From: Trachythela sp. YZ-2020
Taxonomy: Eukaryota; Cnidaria; Anthozoa; Malacalcyonacea; Clavulariidae
Reading direction: 5' to 3'
Assembly (NCBI GenBank): GCA_016169945.1
Contig: JADLSH010000395.1
Coordinates: 9,886,001 to 9,950,000 of the forward strand
Length of the DNA: 64,000 nucleotides
The position numbers and the translations under genes were made by a program. Below the pieces are notes generated by a model. It worked only from the letters and a program-made list of their open reading frames with translations, had not been told where the DNA came from and ran no database searches. Every line of letters begins with the position of its first letter. The first letter of the stretch is position 1. This document shows, in pieces, positions 42,868 to 55,102 of the stretch.

Positions 42868-43050
42868 CACAATATGATATAGCCTATAGTATGATAGTGC
42901 TGGGCTACCGTTCTATCATTTCAGCAATGACAAAATATTGATATAAGCTATAGTATGATAGCGCCGTGCTACTGTGCTACCGTTACAGAAATGACAAAAT
43001 ATTGATATAAGCTATACTATGATAGCGCAGTGCTACCGTTACAAGAATGA
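42868..43050. repeat. ~70-bp minisatellite, right block (about three copies)
   Basis: Three units share AAAATATTGATATAAGCTAT, GTATGATAGCGC and GTGCTACCGTTACA. They match the block at 38512-38635. Confidence 0.88.
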
Positions 43051-43195
43051 TGAAAAATTGGACAATATTAGTTATTTAATATAAAGTAACTTTTTTTCAA
43101 AACAACAAATGTTCGGTGTTTTTCGTGATAATTGGTTTATTTTTCTTAGTAATTCATTTAAAGTTATCGTTTTGTCAAACACCCCAAATACTCTA

Positions 43196-43207
43196 TCTCT
43201 ATATATG
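43196..43207 (+). promoter_or_regulatory. Possible TATA box for the secreted-protein exon
   Basis: CTCTATATATGG lies about 100 bp upstream of the ATG at 43308. The position is plausible, but TATA-like strings are common in this AT-rich DNA. Confidence 0.25.
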
Positions 43208-43307
43208 GTTTCATTAAGGACAAGACACTACATAGGCTCTACTCCCTGTTGTTTATTCACAATTCAGTATTCACCAGATTTCCACGCCCAGTGGAAATAA
43301 AAAGAAA

Positions 43308-43391
43308 TGCACACCTGGTTTTGCTTCATCCTGCTCCTGTTCAGCTCTGGTACATCTTCAGATCTCACTCTCAGGACAAGTCAGAACACGG
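43308..43391 (+). CDS. Possible signal-peptide exon
   Basis: MHTWFCFILLLFSSGTSS is a good signal peptide: a short N-region, a hydrophobic core and a small-residue cleavage region. After ten more codons a strong donor (ACACG/GTAAGTTAAC) ends the exon in phase 0. The next candidate exon does not fit that phase without meeting a stop, so the gene model is incomplete. Confidence 0.45.
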
Positions 43392-43485
43392 TAAGTTAAC
43401 TGATTCATATTTCATCAGTGCATGTATGTTTGTATCTCTTTGATTGCTGATAAAGTTAAACAGTCCTTTTTTACATTTTAGTAAC

Positions 43486-43711
43486 TGGTTGGTAATAATG
43501 GCTACAACAGGGTCACCAATAAAAGGCTGGTCGGTTAGGGAAGACCAGCAAGGTTCTCGAGCTTTACACGCCAAAACTGGTGAAGAACGCTACAGATGTA
43601 TCGCCAACTTTTATTTCACAATAAAAGCTATTGTGAAGTTCCCGCAAGTACAGAGCAAGTTTAACGGATACATCTTATTAAACGTCCAACGTACAGATGG
43701 AATATCTATGT
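43486..43711 (+). CDS. Possible second exon of an unknown protein
   Basis: The frame begins after a TTTTAG acceptor or at the ATG near 43499 (MATTGSPIKGWSVREDQQGS) and runs through ALHAKTGEERYRCIANFYF to a donor (ATCTAT/GTAAGT). The residues look like a folded domain, but I do not recognise a family. It could be joined to the signal-peptide exon through an exon I have missed. Confidence 0.4.
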
Positions 43712-46590
43712 AAGTTTTATAAACTGAATGAATGAATTGTCAAAGTATATACTTTTGCTAAATTAGCTTTACAAAATCGATTTGAACTGCGAAATATATA
43801 CGATCAGAAATACAGATCTAATTATAACACTGTCATTCAAGAACTTTGATCGAAACGTCAGTATTTAATTGCTAAAAATCTCATCACTTTACTAACTTTT
43901 CACTTTTATCTAAACACTGCTAACCGAACCACTCTACTTTTTTACTTGTTTGTTCATGCATGGCAAGTTTTAACCGAAATTTATCTTTTTCTTTCGTCTA
44001 TTTTCGTAAATATGTATCAGCGTAAACATTCTTGCATTCTAATTCCTAATTAATTTTTTAATTCACGTTGATTTTCACTTCGCGAAAATTTTATCTTTGG
44101 CGCAACATTTTTTCTTTCCATCTGATAGTGATTCGGTTTGAAACAATTCACGTAAACAACTCGCACTGACAGTTAGCTGATCACTCTTTTATAAAATCTC
44201 CACGATTTTATTGGTGATTTCAAATAAGAAGAGCAAACAAAGCATTTCGTCTTAGGTTTGTGGGTCTTATCTTCTTGCATTAGAGCGACTAAAGGCGATT
44301 TCAGCAAAAGTCTGATGGTGGTTTTGACCTTGATACTACCAGTTGCGTTCAAGCATTTAGTGAATAATATAGTTAGTTACCTTTGAGTTTTGAAACAAAC
44401 GTTGTTCAAGGACAACTAACTATAGTCTGACAGATCAAATCAAGTACGAACAGGGCCAGGGGGTGTAAAGTGTAACTTTGCATTGTTATTACTTCTGTTC
44501 CAACGGTGTGTTGATTTTTTCACGGGCTGGTCATATTGAAGTGAAACTACCCTTGCCACATTGAAGTGAACTACCCTTGCCATATTGAAGTGAACTACCC
44601 TTATCAGACGACCTGCATTCTCTGATCATTCCAATTCTCACAATTAAGCCAAAGACAAGTTAGGCAAAAAGAGTCTTGTTTCTGATCAGGGCACCTAGCT
44701 TCCACAAAATCGAAGCTGTGATGCTGTATACTGAACATATAGCATTCGTATATGTTTTGGTTTATTTATTTCTGATGTATATGATCAATTTAAATAACTA
44801 TTTTCAAAACGCTCAGACTTTCATATTAAGCACAAGTCAAAACTACAATAGACCATAAACGTTTCATGAAAAATCATACCAGCAGTTTTCATAGGAAACA
44901 TTGGTTTGCAATAGAGCGATCAATGTTTAAAAAGTTTTTAAAAATATCGACATGCAAGAAAAACATGACTCACTGGCTGAAAAGAATGATGGCAAGGATG
45001 ATGCTTGATATTTACGATTCAGACAAACAGTGACAGTGTTTATTTTTGTGGCGCTATTTTGATGTTCGATTCTGATATATACAATAATAAATAATAAATG
45101 TCAAGCAAGTACATAAATACATATTTGTGTGCTAAAACTATAAAACTATAAATGTATGCTATAATCTATATTGTTTATAATAATATTACTATATTACAGT
45201 AAAGTTTGTTACAATTTCATACAGGGAACAAATTTGAAATTTAGAAAAACCTTTTCTTTGTACCTTTACAATAAATTATTTGGTCTATAAAGTATAACCC
45301 AAAATTTGCCACTGACATTTATTGCAAAATAATATGATACCTGTCGTTTACTGTACTAAAAGAGTTAACGGGAAAAAAACAGATGAAAGTGACATTTTCC
45401 TGGCTCTCAAAAATGGCTCTCAAAATACTGGAAATGCCATTTCAGAGACCCAAGAACCACTGATCTGATAGTAGACTGGATATATAACCAACATATAAAT
45501 AACTATAAATATAAATATAGTTAACATATAAATAACTATACATATAGTTAACATATAAATAACTATACATATAAATATAGTTATATATATAACTAACAGC
45601 CGTTCAACAAAACGGGTTCGCCCGGTCTGAACCTTCTTTGAAAAATCTAATTTCCTTTCGCCAGTACTAGGTATATTGCTGGTTTACATGTCATATTAAA
45701 GATAAAGCATTAGGGAATTTATAACGTTTATATATTCATGCTGTGCTGTGGAAGGGAATATATTCAACTTTTCTGAATTCATTTTGGCTGACTGTCTGCC
45801 TCCTACGCTACAAATTGGGAATTGTGATAATGGAACAATATCTTCACACTCGCTTGGTCTACTCACCTCTAATTTGGTGTGTGATCTAATCATTGTTTGC
45901 GCAGTATTCTGTGTAAATGTCGTGTATTTTGGTGGTTTACTTGGCTAAATATTTAACTTTTGCGAATTGACAGTTTGAAATATTTTTGAATTTTCTGAAA
46001 TATTAGTCTGGCGTCTTTCACCTTGGCAACAACTCTATTGCAAATTTCTACACTTTCTCTCATCCGAAGCAAGTTTTCTATCCGGAATTTGGATTCAGTT
46101 TATAATTTGGAACATTTTATATGAATTTGGTGTTGTTTGGTGGACTATTTCATGATTTATAACTATTTACAGGATTGTAGCATGTTATGAGTACGGACTT
46201 GTCATTTGATATTATTTAACATTTCGCCTTGGTGTTTTTATCGGACAATTCGTGAAAATTGGTCAACTGGCTAGCTTATTGGGGCTCCCGTATTCCTTGC
46301 AAATTTCGTGGTATTTCGCTTCATTTATACTCGGATTAACTATATTTCATTCTTGCTGCCATCAATTTGCATATCGCACACAAGCAAGGCTCTCTGCCGA
46401 GATTCTTATATTCTGACCATAATAAACTCAAGATTGGATATTATATTGCAATTATTGAGATAAATTCCGTTGATACTACGCTACTTACGCACAGGCAAGC
46501 GTCAGTGATATGTCAGACTGTTTGCTGGCGTAAAAATAATTTTCTGTTGACAAGATTCGTGCAATTCTTAACATTTTTCGCGCGGAAAAC
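43712..46590. other. No gene supported; short tandem repeats
   Basis: At 44537-44602 a ~25-bp unit (ATTGAAGTGAACTACCCTTG) is present three times. At 45490-45600 an AT-rich ~33-bp unit (AACATATAAATAACTATA) is present three to four times. The last part (45750-46590) may be the 5' untranslated part of the following LINE. Confidence 0.5.
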
Positions 46591-46602
46591 ATTTACGAAT
46601 GA

Positions 46603-47627
46603 TTTGCAAAATGGTTGTTCTCAACTGTAAATATCGCAGTAGCTTGTCAAAAGTTGTCATTGGGATTCTTATTTTCATTTCAATTATTTGGTTGGCTAAA
46701 AGATCAAGAGCTAAACTTGTGCTATTCGAAGAAAGATCCACAACTGCACCTGGAATGTGCAATGAACGGCATACTTTAATAGAAAAGTATGTATGGCAAG
46801 AAGTGTTTCCGATCTGACTTAATGGCGAACAGTAAACCAGTGACCCTATATACCTTCTATTGTCCACCTAACGCCACATCCGATGCCTTGCACAAACTGA
46901 ATGATTCACTTAAAAGTAACTTAGAGACTGACGGTGTTGTAGTTGTAGGAGATTTTAATCTTCCTGGCGTAACATGGTCCGAGGATCACACAACACCAAT
47001 GAGCTCAACAGGATATATGGAAAGTAAGCTTTTTGTGAACTGTTCAACGATAATTTTTTTCAACAGCATATCGCAGGATCTACACACCTTGGAGGAAATA
47101 AGTTGGATTTACTGCTATGTAACCAGCCTGAACTAGTGCGAGATATTAGGACTTTGTCGCCTGCTGATTTCCCCAGCGATCATTTTCCTGTCGAGTTCTT
47201 AATTACACAAACTTTCAGTCAAGCTCGTCGTGTCTGACGTAATGTTTATGATTTCAATCGTGGAAGATTTCAAGAACTTCGGATGTTCCTACAGAGAACA
47301 CCGATTGAAATGGATCTCTCCGAAAATATTGATGAGTGTTGGATGCAATGGAAAAATAATTTTCAAGCAGCTGTTAATCAATTTTCCCCGGTTAAGACGA
47401 TAACAGATAAAAATTCTCCACCGTGGATTGATAGTGAAGTTCGATATCTCATTCGAAAGAAATATACGGCATTGAGAAAGTATCCTTTGGACAAATCAGA
47501 TTTTCGGAAATTGAAACTACGAATAATCAGTCGAAACGTTAAGAATTTAATCAGACGAAAGCACCGTGAGTATCTTCACAAGGTTGAATCATCTTTCTGT
47601 TCCAATCCTAAAACATTTTGGTCATAA
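46603..47627 (+). pseudogene. LINE 2 endonuclease and linker
   Basis: Recognisable parts are MVVLNCKYRSSLSKVV at the start, FYCPPNATSDALHKLNDSL, VVVVGDFNLPGVTWSED and SPADFPSDHFPVEF. These are the standard endonuclease motifs. A linker follows with WIDSEVRYLIRKKYTALRK. At least three frame changes occur, and a central part of the endonuclease is deleted near 46700. Confidence 0.85.
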
Positions 47628-47829
47628 AGCTATGCTTCGTAATCGAACATATCAAAATTCTTGCATAAAATATAACAGCGTCACAGCCAAAACCTCGCGT
47701 GAAAAAAACATAACTTTTTAACTCATACTTTGCGTCTGTTTTTCGAGCTTCAAGGCCGACGAAAAGTATGAATGACGATCATTACGACACTCCATCTCAA
47801 ACAGACGAAGAGTTATCCGATCTTACTGT

Positions 47830-49368
47830 TATAGTGTGGAAGAAGTCGTGAAAAATTTGTGCAGTCTAGATGTAACCAAAGCGCATGGTCCTGACGGAAT
47901 TCACCCTCGATTATTAAAGGTGAACAAATTGGACCAAGTTTGTGTGCGTTATTTAATCATTCTCTCAACTGCGGCAGAGTACCCATAGAATGGAAGGCTG
48001 CAAACATCACACCTGTTCATAAGAAGGAGTCAAAAGAAGTAGCTGAGAACTTTCGTCCTGTCTCACTGTTGTCGATTGTTAGCAAGATTCTTGAACGCTC
48101 AGTATGCAGCAATCTTTACAACCATATATCTCATCTAATCGCTGATGAACAGCATGGCTTCATCAGAAACCGATCGTGTGTAACACAACTTCTGTCTGTT
48201 TTCCACGCTATCGGCAAGAACTTGGACAAGAACATCCAAACAGATATTTTATATTTGAACTTCGCCAAAGCATTCGACTCAGTTGACCATGACATTCTCC
48301 TTGCCAAACTTATTGAATTGGTTTACCGACTACCTGCACGGCCGTGTTCAGAGAGTTGTTGTTGATGGTGTAGCCTCTGATTGGGCGGCTCTAACGTCTG
48401 GCGTTCCCCAGGGAAGTTTACTTGGTCCTATACACTTTTCGTTATTTTTATCAATGATTTCCCTAAAGTTGTATGCTGATGATTCCAAACTTTACAAGAG
48501 CATATCCAGTCTCGGTAGCTGTGAAAGTTTGCAACAATCCTTGAATCGTCTAGATACGTGGAGCCATAACAACAACATTAGTTTCAATGCATCGAAGTGT
48601 AAGGTATTGACAGTAACCAGGAAAAGCAATCTACTATATTTTGATTACCATCTTGGAGATACAATGCTGGTCCATGTTAGAAAAGAAAAAGACCTTGGAT
48701 GTATCATTACCAACCACGTCACTTGGGATCAGCAAGTCCTCACTGTGGTGTGCAAAGCCAACAAGATGCTTGGTCTCTTAAGTAGGACATGCCCCTTGCT
48801 GACCAACACAAAAGTGTGGCATTCTTTGTATCTCTCCCTGGTCAAGTACCACCTCAATTACGCTACTCAAATCAGGTCTCCAGCACTGACTTCACTGAAA
48901 ATTAAAGTTTAAAATGTTCAAAGAAGGTCAACGAGGTGGATCCGGAAGCAACAAAAAGGTGAACAATCGTACAAGGAAAGACTGGTGATCCTGAAGTTAC
49001 TGCCATTATGTTACAACCGCGAAGTAAAGGACCTGGTTTTCTTTTATAAGGCAATGCATGGGCATATAAAATTGGATATCAATAACTTTGTTTCCTTTGT
49101 AACACACGGTCGCACTAGGTTAAGTAAAGCGAGAACTCTAAAGACTCTGTTCTGCAGTACAACCACTTTCCAAGGATCGTACTTCAATCGTACAATTAAG
49201 CTCTGGAACAGTATTATGATCAATCCCACTTCTCGAAGCTTTTCCAGCTTATCATTGTTTAAAACGTTTGCTAAAGACATATTTAGTTTAGAGCTGTACA
49301 GAACCTTTAACGTAGACATGACGTGCACATGGAGTCTAGTGCGGGACTGCTCTTGTCATAGGTCATAG
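47830..49368 (+). pseudogene. LINE 2 reverse transcriptase
   Basis: Motifs in order are KAHGPDGIHPRLLKV, WKAANITPVHKKES, ENFRPVSLLSIVSKILER, HGFIRNRSC, AFDSVDHDIL, SGVPQGSLLGP and the catalytic LYADDSKLY. The CR1-type C-terminus with LWNSI follows. Frame changes are near 47935, 48310, 48912 and 48985. The domain order is complete, but the copy cannot be translated. Confidence 0.92.
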
Positions 49369-49586
49369 AGTAAACAAATTATTTAGAAGTAAAACGTTCA
49401 AATAGGAACGGGTGATGTTTCGTGCGTCAACTTTTACTAAATCACTCCTAGAGAGTTGACTAGCTTTATCTCTAAATCATCATTCGCTCCTGTTTGATCA
49501 TTTTGCTTATTTAATTGTTTTCATATTTATATTTTTCATATTTTTATATAGTCTCGTTCGCACCTTCCCTTTTGGGCCAGTTGATA

Positions 49587-50449
49587 CAGTAGAACCTGAG
49601 TTTTGCGACCCCTATGTTTTGCGACCACCTGTCATATACGACCACATTTCCTGGCACGGATGATTTGTAACTAAGAATTACCTGTAGTGAGCGACCACCT
49701 GCCTAACGCGACCAGCGACCACTCTTTTGCGTCCCAAAGCAAGAAATGTACCTGTCATTAGCGACCATTTTCACTTCAAAGCGACTTTTTCATGTTTGTT
49801 TACGTTTAAAAATGTTCGGTTTCCAACATATTCTCATGTTTGTTTTTAATCAGGTTTACGAGAGTTTTACCCGGAAATTGTCAAGGTTTCAAAGCAAACC
49901 AATCAACGTTTGCTACTGAGATAATGCAGGCGTTGATTGGCTTGCTTTAAAACATCCATGATTTCCGGTTAAAACCTTGTAAACCTGAATGTCTGATTTG
50001 TAAACATAAATAAACGTGAGAATATATCGGTGACCGAACTTTTTGAAGGATTCGCAAAATGAGATTTAATTTTAATACAGCCTTTCTTGAGTTTTCATAA
50101 ATGGGGTCTTTTGCTCTAACTTAACATAAAAACACATTCCCAACAAATGATTCATGTATTGTCTCTTACCCTCGAAATTATTTTTTTCGAAGTTCGTTCC
50201 GATCATTTACCATAAACAAGCATTGTAAGTGTTCAATAATCGTAAATCATCGGAACAAACTTTTGAAATGAATTTCGTAACTTTGCAACGAATAATTCGA
50301 AGTATCGTGACGGTTTTAGCATTTAAAACACTTGTTTGATCATTTTTGAGAAATGACGACGTCATTTACAAACCTGTGTTAACGACCACCTGTCATTTAC
50401 AACCGTTTTTACGAGAACCAAGGGTGGTCGCAAAACTCAGGTTCTACTG
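49587..50449. mobile_element. pogo/Tigger-like MITE with TA duplication
   Basis: CAGTAGAACCTGAGTTTTGC at the left end is exactly inverted at the right, and both are flanked by TA (49585-49586, 50450-50451). A GCGACCACCTGTCAT motif is repeated inside near both ends. The element is 863 bp long with no coding capacity. Confidence 0.92.
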
Positions 50450-50550
50450 TATTGTACTTTATTTTAATGTTGATATTGTACTTTATTTTAATGTAATTTA
50501 TGGCACCAATAAAGTTGTTAAATCAAAAAAAAAAGAAGAATAATAAATCG

Positions 50551-52829
50551 ATATAGCTTCTATAGGTGGAAAAAGTGAAGCCACATTATATATGCGAAAA
50601 TCACTTCTGGGGACCACAGAGTGATACAAATTTGTATATAAATATATGGCGGACAAGGTGAACAAATGTGAATTTTCGCAAATTTAAGACACTTTGCGAC
50701 CATGTACTAACCTCATCGCTCTACCATGGATAAAATATGTTATGTTAATGCTTTTAAAACTAAAATTATCTAGATTGCTCTAAAATATCAGCATTTATGT
50801 TCATTCAAAGTTGACCTAGCGGGAATAATATTTTATCGCCAGGATTCATATGAGAAGACAATTTCTAGTTTGCTTTCGAAATATGGAGGCAGAATAAGAT
50901 CTACTCTACTCAAAAATACCTTGAAAGTAAAGTAAATAATTTTGTTTTATCATATATGTTTAATCTTGATCAACAAGAGGTTTTCAATTCCCCCAAATGA
51001 CCAAGCCTTTACAAATATACTTTTCAGTCTGTATAGATTTGGTACATGTTTAGTTGTTTACAGTACTTGTTTTCATTTAAATATTATACTTAAAACTGGA
51101 TGGCAACCCAAATATAGCCTTTTGTGGAGTATTAAATCTACTTAATGTAGCAGTTGCACTTTGAATAGGAGCCATAAAATTGATTTAAAATGTGGAGTGT
51201 ATTCGAGAGTGTATTCATGAGTAAATATAAGAACAAACATATAAAATAATAATTGGAGGAAATATATGTAAAGGATGCCCAGAGACAAGATTTGCCATAT
51301 TAAAGTTGTAGTAAAATTCTCTCTAGGATAAGTTAATATAAACGCAAAAAGTTAAGAATACAACTTATAAAAGGACATGAATGATGGCTTGCCATGCCTG
51401 TAAGTCAATGGCCCACTCTTGCCCACTCATTAGGAATTGAAATAGGTCAAGTTTGGAATAGAGAATATTCAAAACGAATACTCATAACTATTCATTTCTT
51501 AAGAAGGATTTATAGTAAATTTAAAACAATTAGCTTGCCCTCAACACATCAATCCCAAGCAGTAATTTTTGCAAGTAAAATTGTCAAGTCATTACCAGGA
51601 GAATATAGTATTCTGGCAATAGACAGAGAATGCATATTCTATGCTAGCCTTGGCCAATTACTGGAGAAACAGTCCCTTGAAATTTTTATCCCCCATTTAC
51701 ACGAGCCCGGACTGATCTTCAACCCGGGTTGGAAGACACCATGGGGCTTTTTTTATTGCATTCACATTATAACCCAGGTTGGCTGCAACACTGGAGTCTG
51801 GATATTTGTTTTCAACCCAGACCAGCTTGAACCAACCCTGGTTGACATTCAATTGAGGTTGTGGTATTTTCTGTTCATAACTCTTTCATTATACACTATT
51901 TTGATGCTGTTTTGACAATGTCAAGAAGGAAGCTGATATAACATGGTGTCAGTACATCTTTGCAATCAGTAAACTGATTTGCATACATACAGCACCCAAA
52001 CTGCCAAAACACACGAAGACAGATCCAGCCAATTTGCATCATTGACCATGACTTGGTCATGACAGCTGAACCAAATGGAAACAAGGCTCAAGTGTATAAA
52101 TGGGGCATTAAACAGTAGTGTTTCTTTTGGAAACTGCAGGAAAATACTGGGAGTTGGTGGAAATAACTGGAAAATTGGTTATTTTTACAATAACAAATGT
52201 TTAGATAACAATATCTTTTATATTAAAAAAATAATGAAGAACACACTCTGCATTTAAGATCAATTTCATGGTTGCAAGTTCAAAATTCGGCTGATTTATA
52301 AACGTAGATTCACTCCACAAAAGGCTATATTTGGGCAGGCTTCCAGTTTTAGGGTATAGTAAATCAAAACAAGTACTATTGAACATGTACAAATATCTAT
52401 ATAGGCTTGGTCATTTGGGGGAATTGAAAACCTCTTGTTGATCAAGATTAAACATATATGATAAAACAAAATTACTTACTTTCCTTTCAAGGTATTTTTG
52501 AGTAGAGTAGATCTTATTCTGCCTCCATATTTGGAAAGCAAACTAGAAATTGTCTTCTCATATGATCGTGGCGATAAAATATTATTCCCGCAAGGACAAC
52601 TTTGAACGAACAAATGCCAATATTTTAGAGCAATCTAGATAATTTTAGTTTTAAAAGCATTAACATAACATCTTTTATTCATGGTAGAGTGATGAGGTTA
52701 TTACATGGTCACGTTCGTTCACCTTGTCCGCCATATATTTTTATACAAATTTGTATCACTCTGTGGTCCCCGGAAGTGATTTTTGCATATATAATGTGGC
52801 TTCACTTTTGCCACCTATAGAAGCTATAT
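50551..52829. mobile_element. Orphan long-inverted-repeat element (2.28 kb)
   Basis: The left arm 50551-51142 and right arm 52304-52829 are inverted copies of each other, about 530-590 bp each. They start ATATAGCTTCTATAGGTGG and contain ACCACAGAGTGATACAAATT and TCAACAAGAGGTTTTCAATT. No clear target duplication is seen. The 1.16-kb loop holds a 173-codon open frame. The element follows the A-rich tail of LINE 2 directly. Confidence 0.88.
51394..51915 (+). CDS. Unrecognised open frame in the loop of the long-inverted-repeat element
   Basis: The frame has 174 codons including the stop (MPVSQWPTLAHSLGIEIGQV ... YTILMLF). The middle part (51690-51850) overlaps a MITE-like segment with ACACGAGCCCGG and AACCCTGGTTG, so this may be a chance open frame. 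No domain is recognised. Confidence 0.25.
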   Translation: MPVSQWPTLAHSLGIEIGQVWNREYSKRILITIHFLRRIYSKFKTISLPSTHQSQAVIFASKIVKSLPGEYSILAIDRECIFYASLGQLLEKQSLEIFIPHLHEPGLIFNPGWKTPWGFFYCIHIITQVGCNTGVWIFVFNPDQLEPTLVDIQLRLWYFLFITLSLYTILMLF

Positions 52830-52935
52830 CCAGTCTACTATTAGATCAGTGCCCAAGAACTCAAAACTTTCCGGGGGCATGTCCCTGTAACCCCTATAAA
52901 GCTCGGGCTTTGCTGTTGCCCACCCCCCTTTCAAC

Positions 52936-53295
52936 CAGGCCCGTAGCTGACCCTCTTTTTTGGGGGGGGGGCACGTTTCGATGTCTTCCGCGTTCGTCAA
53001 AATATTTGACCTCTTCCGACAGAAATTCTTTCTTTTCTTGTCGATGGGAGGGGGTGGGGGGAGGCTGAAAATGTTTTTCCTGGAAATCACATAGTATTGC
53101 ATTAGTAATGTATTACTTAATAGTTAAAAGTTTATATATAACAAATTCACTTTTTCAAATTAAATATATAACAAATTTACTTTTTCAAAATGAAAATTTA
53201 TGCTACTGTTATTTGTGCTAGGGGGGAACAGGGGGGGGCACCATTTTCCGCTAGGGGGGCCTTGCCCCCCTGGGGACCGCTCAGCTACGGGCCTG
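52936..53295. mobile_element. Non-autonomous hAT MITE (CAGGCCCGTAGC family)
   Basis: The left end CAGGCCCGTAGCTGA is inverted at 53281-53295. The 8-bp flanks are CTTTCAAC and CTTTAAAC, seven of eight matching, as expected for hAT. Runs of G and C dominate the interior. Confidence 0.9.
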
Positions 53296-53303
53296 CTTTA
53301 AAC

Positions 53304-53322
53304 AATCCTAGATTCGCCCCTG
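53304..53322. repeat. Terminus of a second, older hAT element
   Basis: AATCCTAGATTCGCCCCTG reads on the minus strand as CAGGGGCGAATCTAGGATT, a typical hAT terminal sequence. Its partner end is not found upstream. The MITE at 52936-53295 inserted next to it. Confidence 0.55.
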
Positions 53323-53920
53323 ATATGAAATCATTTATTATCAGCCACAGCATGCAAAAGTTTGATAAACTTCTTATATCACTCGTTATATTATATTATG
53401 TAAATAAGTTATTTTTCATTATTAACTTATATTTTAGGTATTTAATATTCTGTATATTTTGTAGACACGTACATTCAGTCGTAAGACTGCAATGTGTGTC
53501 TTTTCTAATAAACGATCTATCTGTCTAATATCCAAAACGTTTTGTAAAAAAAAACACTGACAGTACTGTGGAACATTCATTAAAAAAAAACGATCCTGAA
53601 AGAACGAGTACCTATTTGAATTATTGCACTGGCTACTTCATATTTATTGAGTAAATTGTAGCAAATATAAACTATTATTAACAATAAAAAACATGTTTGT
53701 CGACTGAATGTCTGAAACTTTTTTGGTGACCTTTCCTTGCATTCAGTTTTATTTTTTGGGTGATTTTCGAGCCTCCCCCTCTCAAAAGGCCTTCAAAACT
53801 CTATGTTGAAAAATTATTACACCACTTCTAAATTACCATACCCCCCCTCTAGGTAAATTATGAACGTTATGGAAAATTATGGAATAAATAATAAATGGAA
53901 TACGAGTAATATTATTGATG
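53323..53920. other. No gene seen; AT-rich
   Basis: Only short open frames and homopolymer runs. Confidence 0.4.
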
Positions 53921-53924
53921 GTAT

Positions 53925-54250
53925 TATTGAGATTAATATAAGATTAATATTATTAGATTACATATTTTGTCATATATGTAGATTACATATTTTCTTATAT
54001 ATTATGTTTATATGTAATAGGTAGTATGTTATATATGTTATATAATTATGGTATATATGGTATATTCCATATATACCATATATACCACAAATATCATACC
54101 ATAAATACCATAACATATATAACTTATATAACATATGTACCATATATAACATATATATGGTACATATTTACCATATATAACATATATATGGTATATAATA
54201 TGTTACATATGGTATATATGTTACATGTTGCATATTACATATTATAGATT
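53925..54250. repeat. TA-rich low-complexity DNA with nested palindromes
   Basis: Degenerate repeats of ATATGGTATATA and its complement can fold many ways. The next 110 bp (54255-54365) contain degenerate TTGGGTGATG repeats. Confidence 0.8.
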
Positions 54251-54365
54251 GAGTTACGTTTTGGGTGCCAAGGTGTTGGGTGATGGGTGATGCGTGTTGG
54301 GTGATACGTATTGGGTATTTCGTGTTAATATTAATTAGTATTTAGTGTTCAGTATTTAGTATTTT

Positions 54366-55102
54366 AGTCATTAGTATTATATTAATATTTCTATTTATAG
54401 GGGGTGTTTTGTAACACTAGACGAAATGGAGGTTGCAAAGAAATTTAAATTGGCAATCAATAGGTGAAAATGGTGGAGTATTCTGGCAAAGTGTCAGTGA
54501 CGACCAATTGACACATTACATTATGGCCATATGAATGACTTTTCTTCAAAATGCTGGAAATCTTTTAGTGGCAGTCTCACCACTGGGCGACAACAAAATC
54601 TAAAGAGAATGAACCATTTGGGCCATTTTGAAGAAGACGATGATGCAGACGGCCACGAAGTTAAAGATGATTCGACTCATCTGTTTATATTTTAAACGAG
54701 AAATTACAAGAGTTGAAAAAGGAACTTTGATGAATAAGTGACATAGGTATATCAGCAGATCAACAAGGGTGTATCCATGATTTTGGAAACACGAGGTGTG
54801 AAGGCGAATGCTGAATGTGTGAAGAGGCATACTGCTTGATATTTTTTATTTCACAGCATTTCAGGGCAGTTGAGAAAGGTTACGGTGCCCTTAAGCAGCC
54901 GCAAGGCATGTTTCACCCACAGCCCCAAAATTTCCGACAAATAAAACTGTAACCAGGAGAGAGCAATAGCCCCTCTACCCTGCACGACGCAACTGCAAGG
55001 TTCTAAAATTAGCAAAATTATAATTTTTGGGAAATTGAAGTATGCTTGTCAGAATGGGAATATCAAGTTATAGATTATAATAACTGCTTTTCATCATTGC
55101 AG
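54366..55102. other. Possible upstream exons of the P-loop gene; unresolved
   Basis: A frame at about 54610-54695 reads HFEEDDDADGHEVKDDSTH. Another after an ATTTCACAG acceptor (54857) reads HFRAVEKGYGALKQPQGMF. Either could be upstream exons, but phases could not be tied to the exon at 55103. Confidence 0.3.

Larger units (their letters stand above)
46600..50530 (+). mobile_element. LINE (CR1/L2-like) 2, degraded, with a MITE in its 3' tail
   Basis: Endonuclease pieces (46603-47627) are followed by reverse transcriptase pieces (47830-49368), a 3' untranslated region, and a 3' end TGGCACCAATAAAGTTGTTA with an A-rich tail at 50525. A pogo-like MITE (49587-50449) interrupts the 3' region. There are many frameshifts. 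Confidence 0.88.

Noticed and set aside
53970..54247. Open frames of 60-73 codons rich in I, Y, T and H
   Set aside because: They are translations of TA-rich low-complexity DNA on both strands, not genes.
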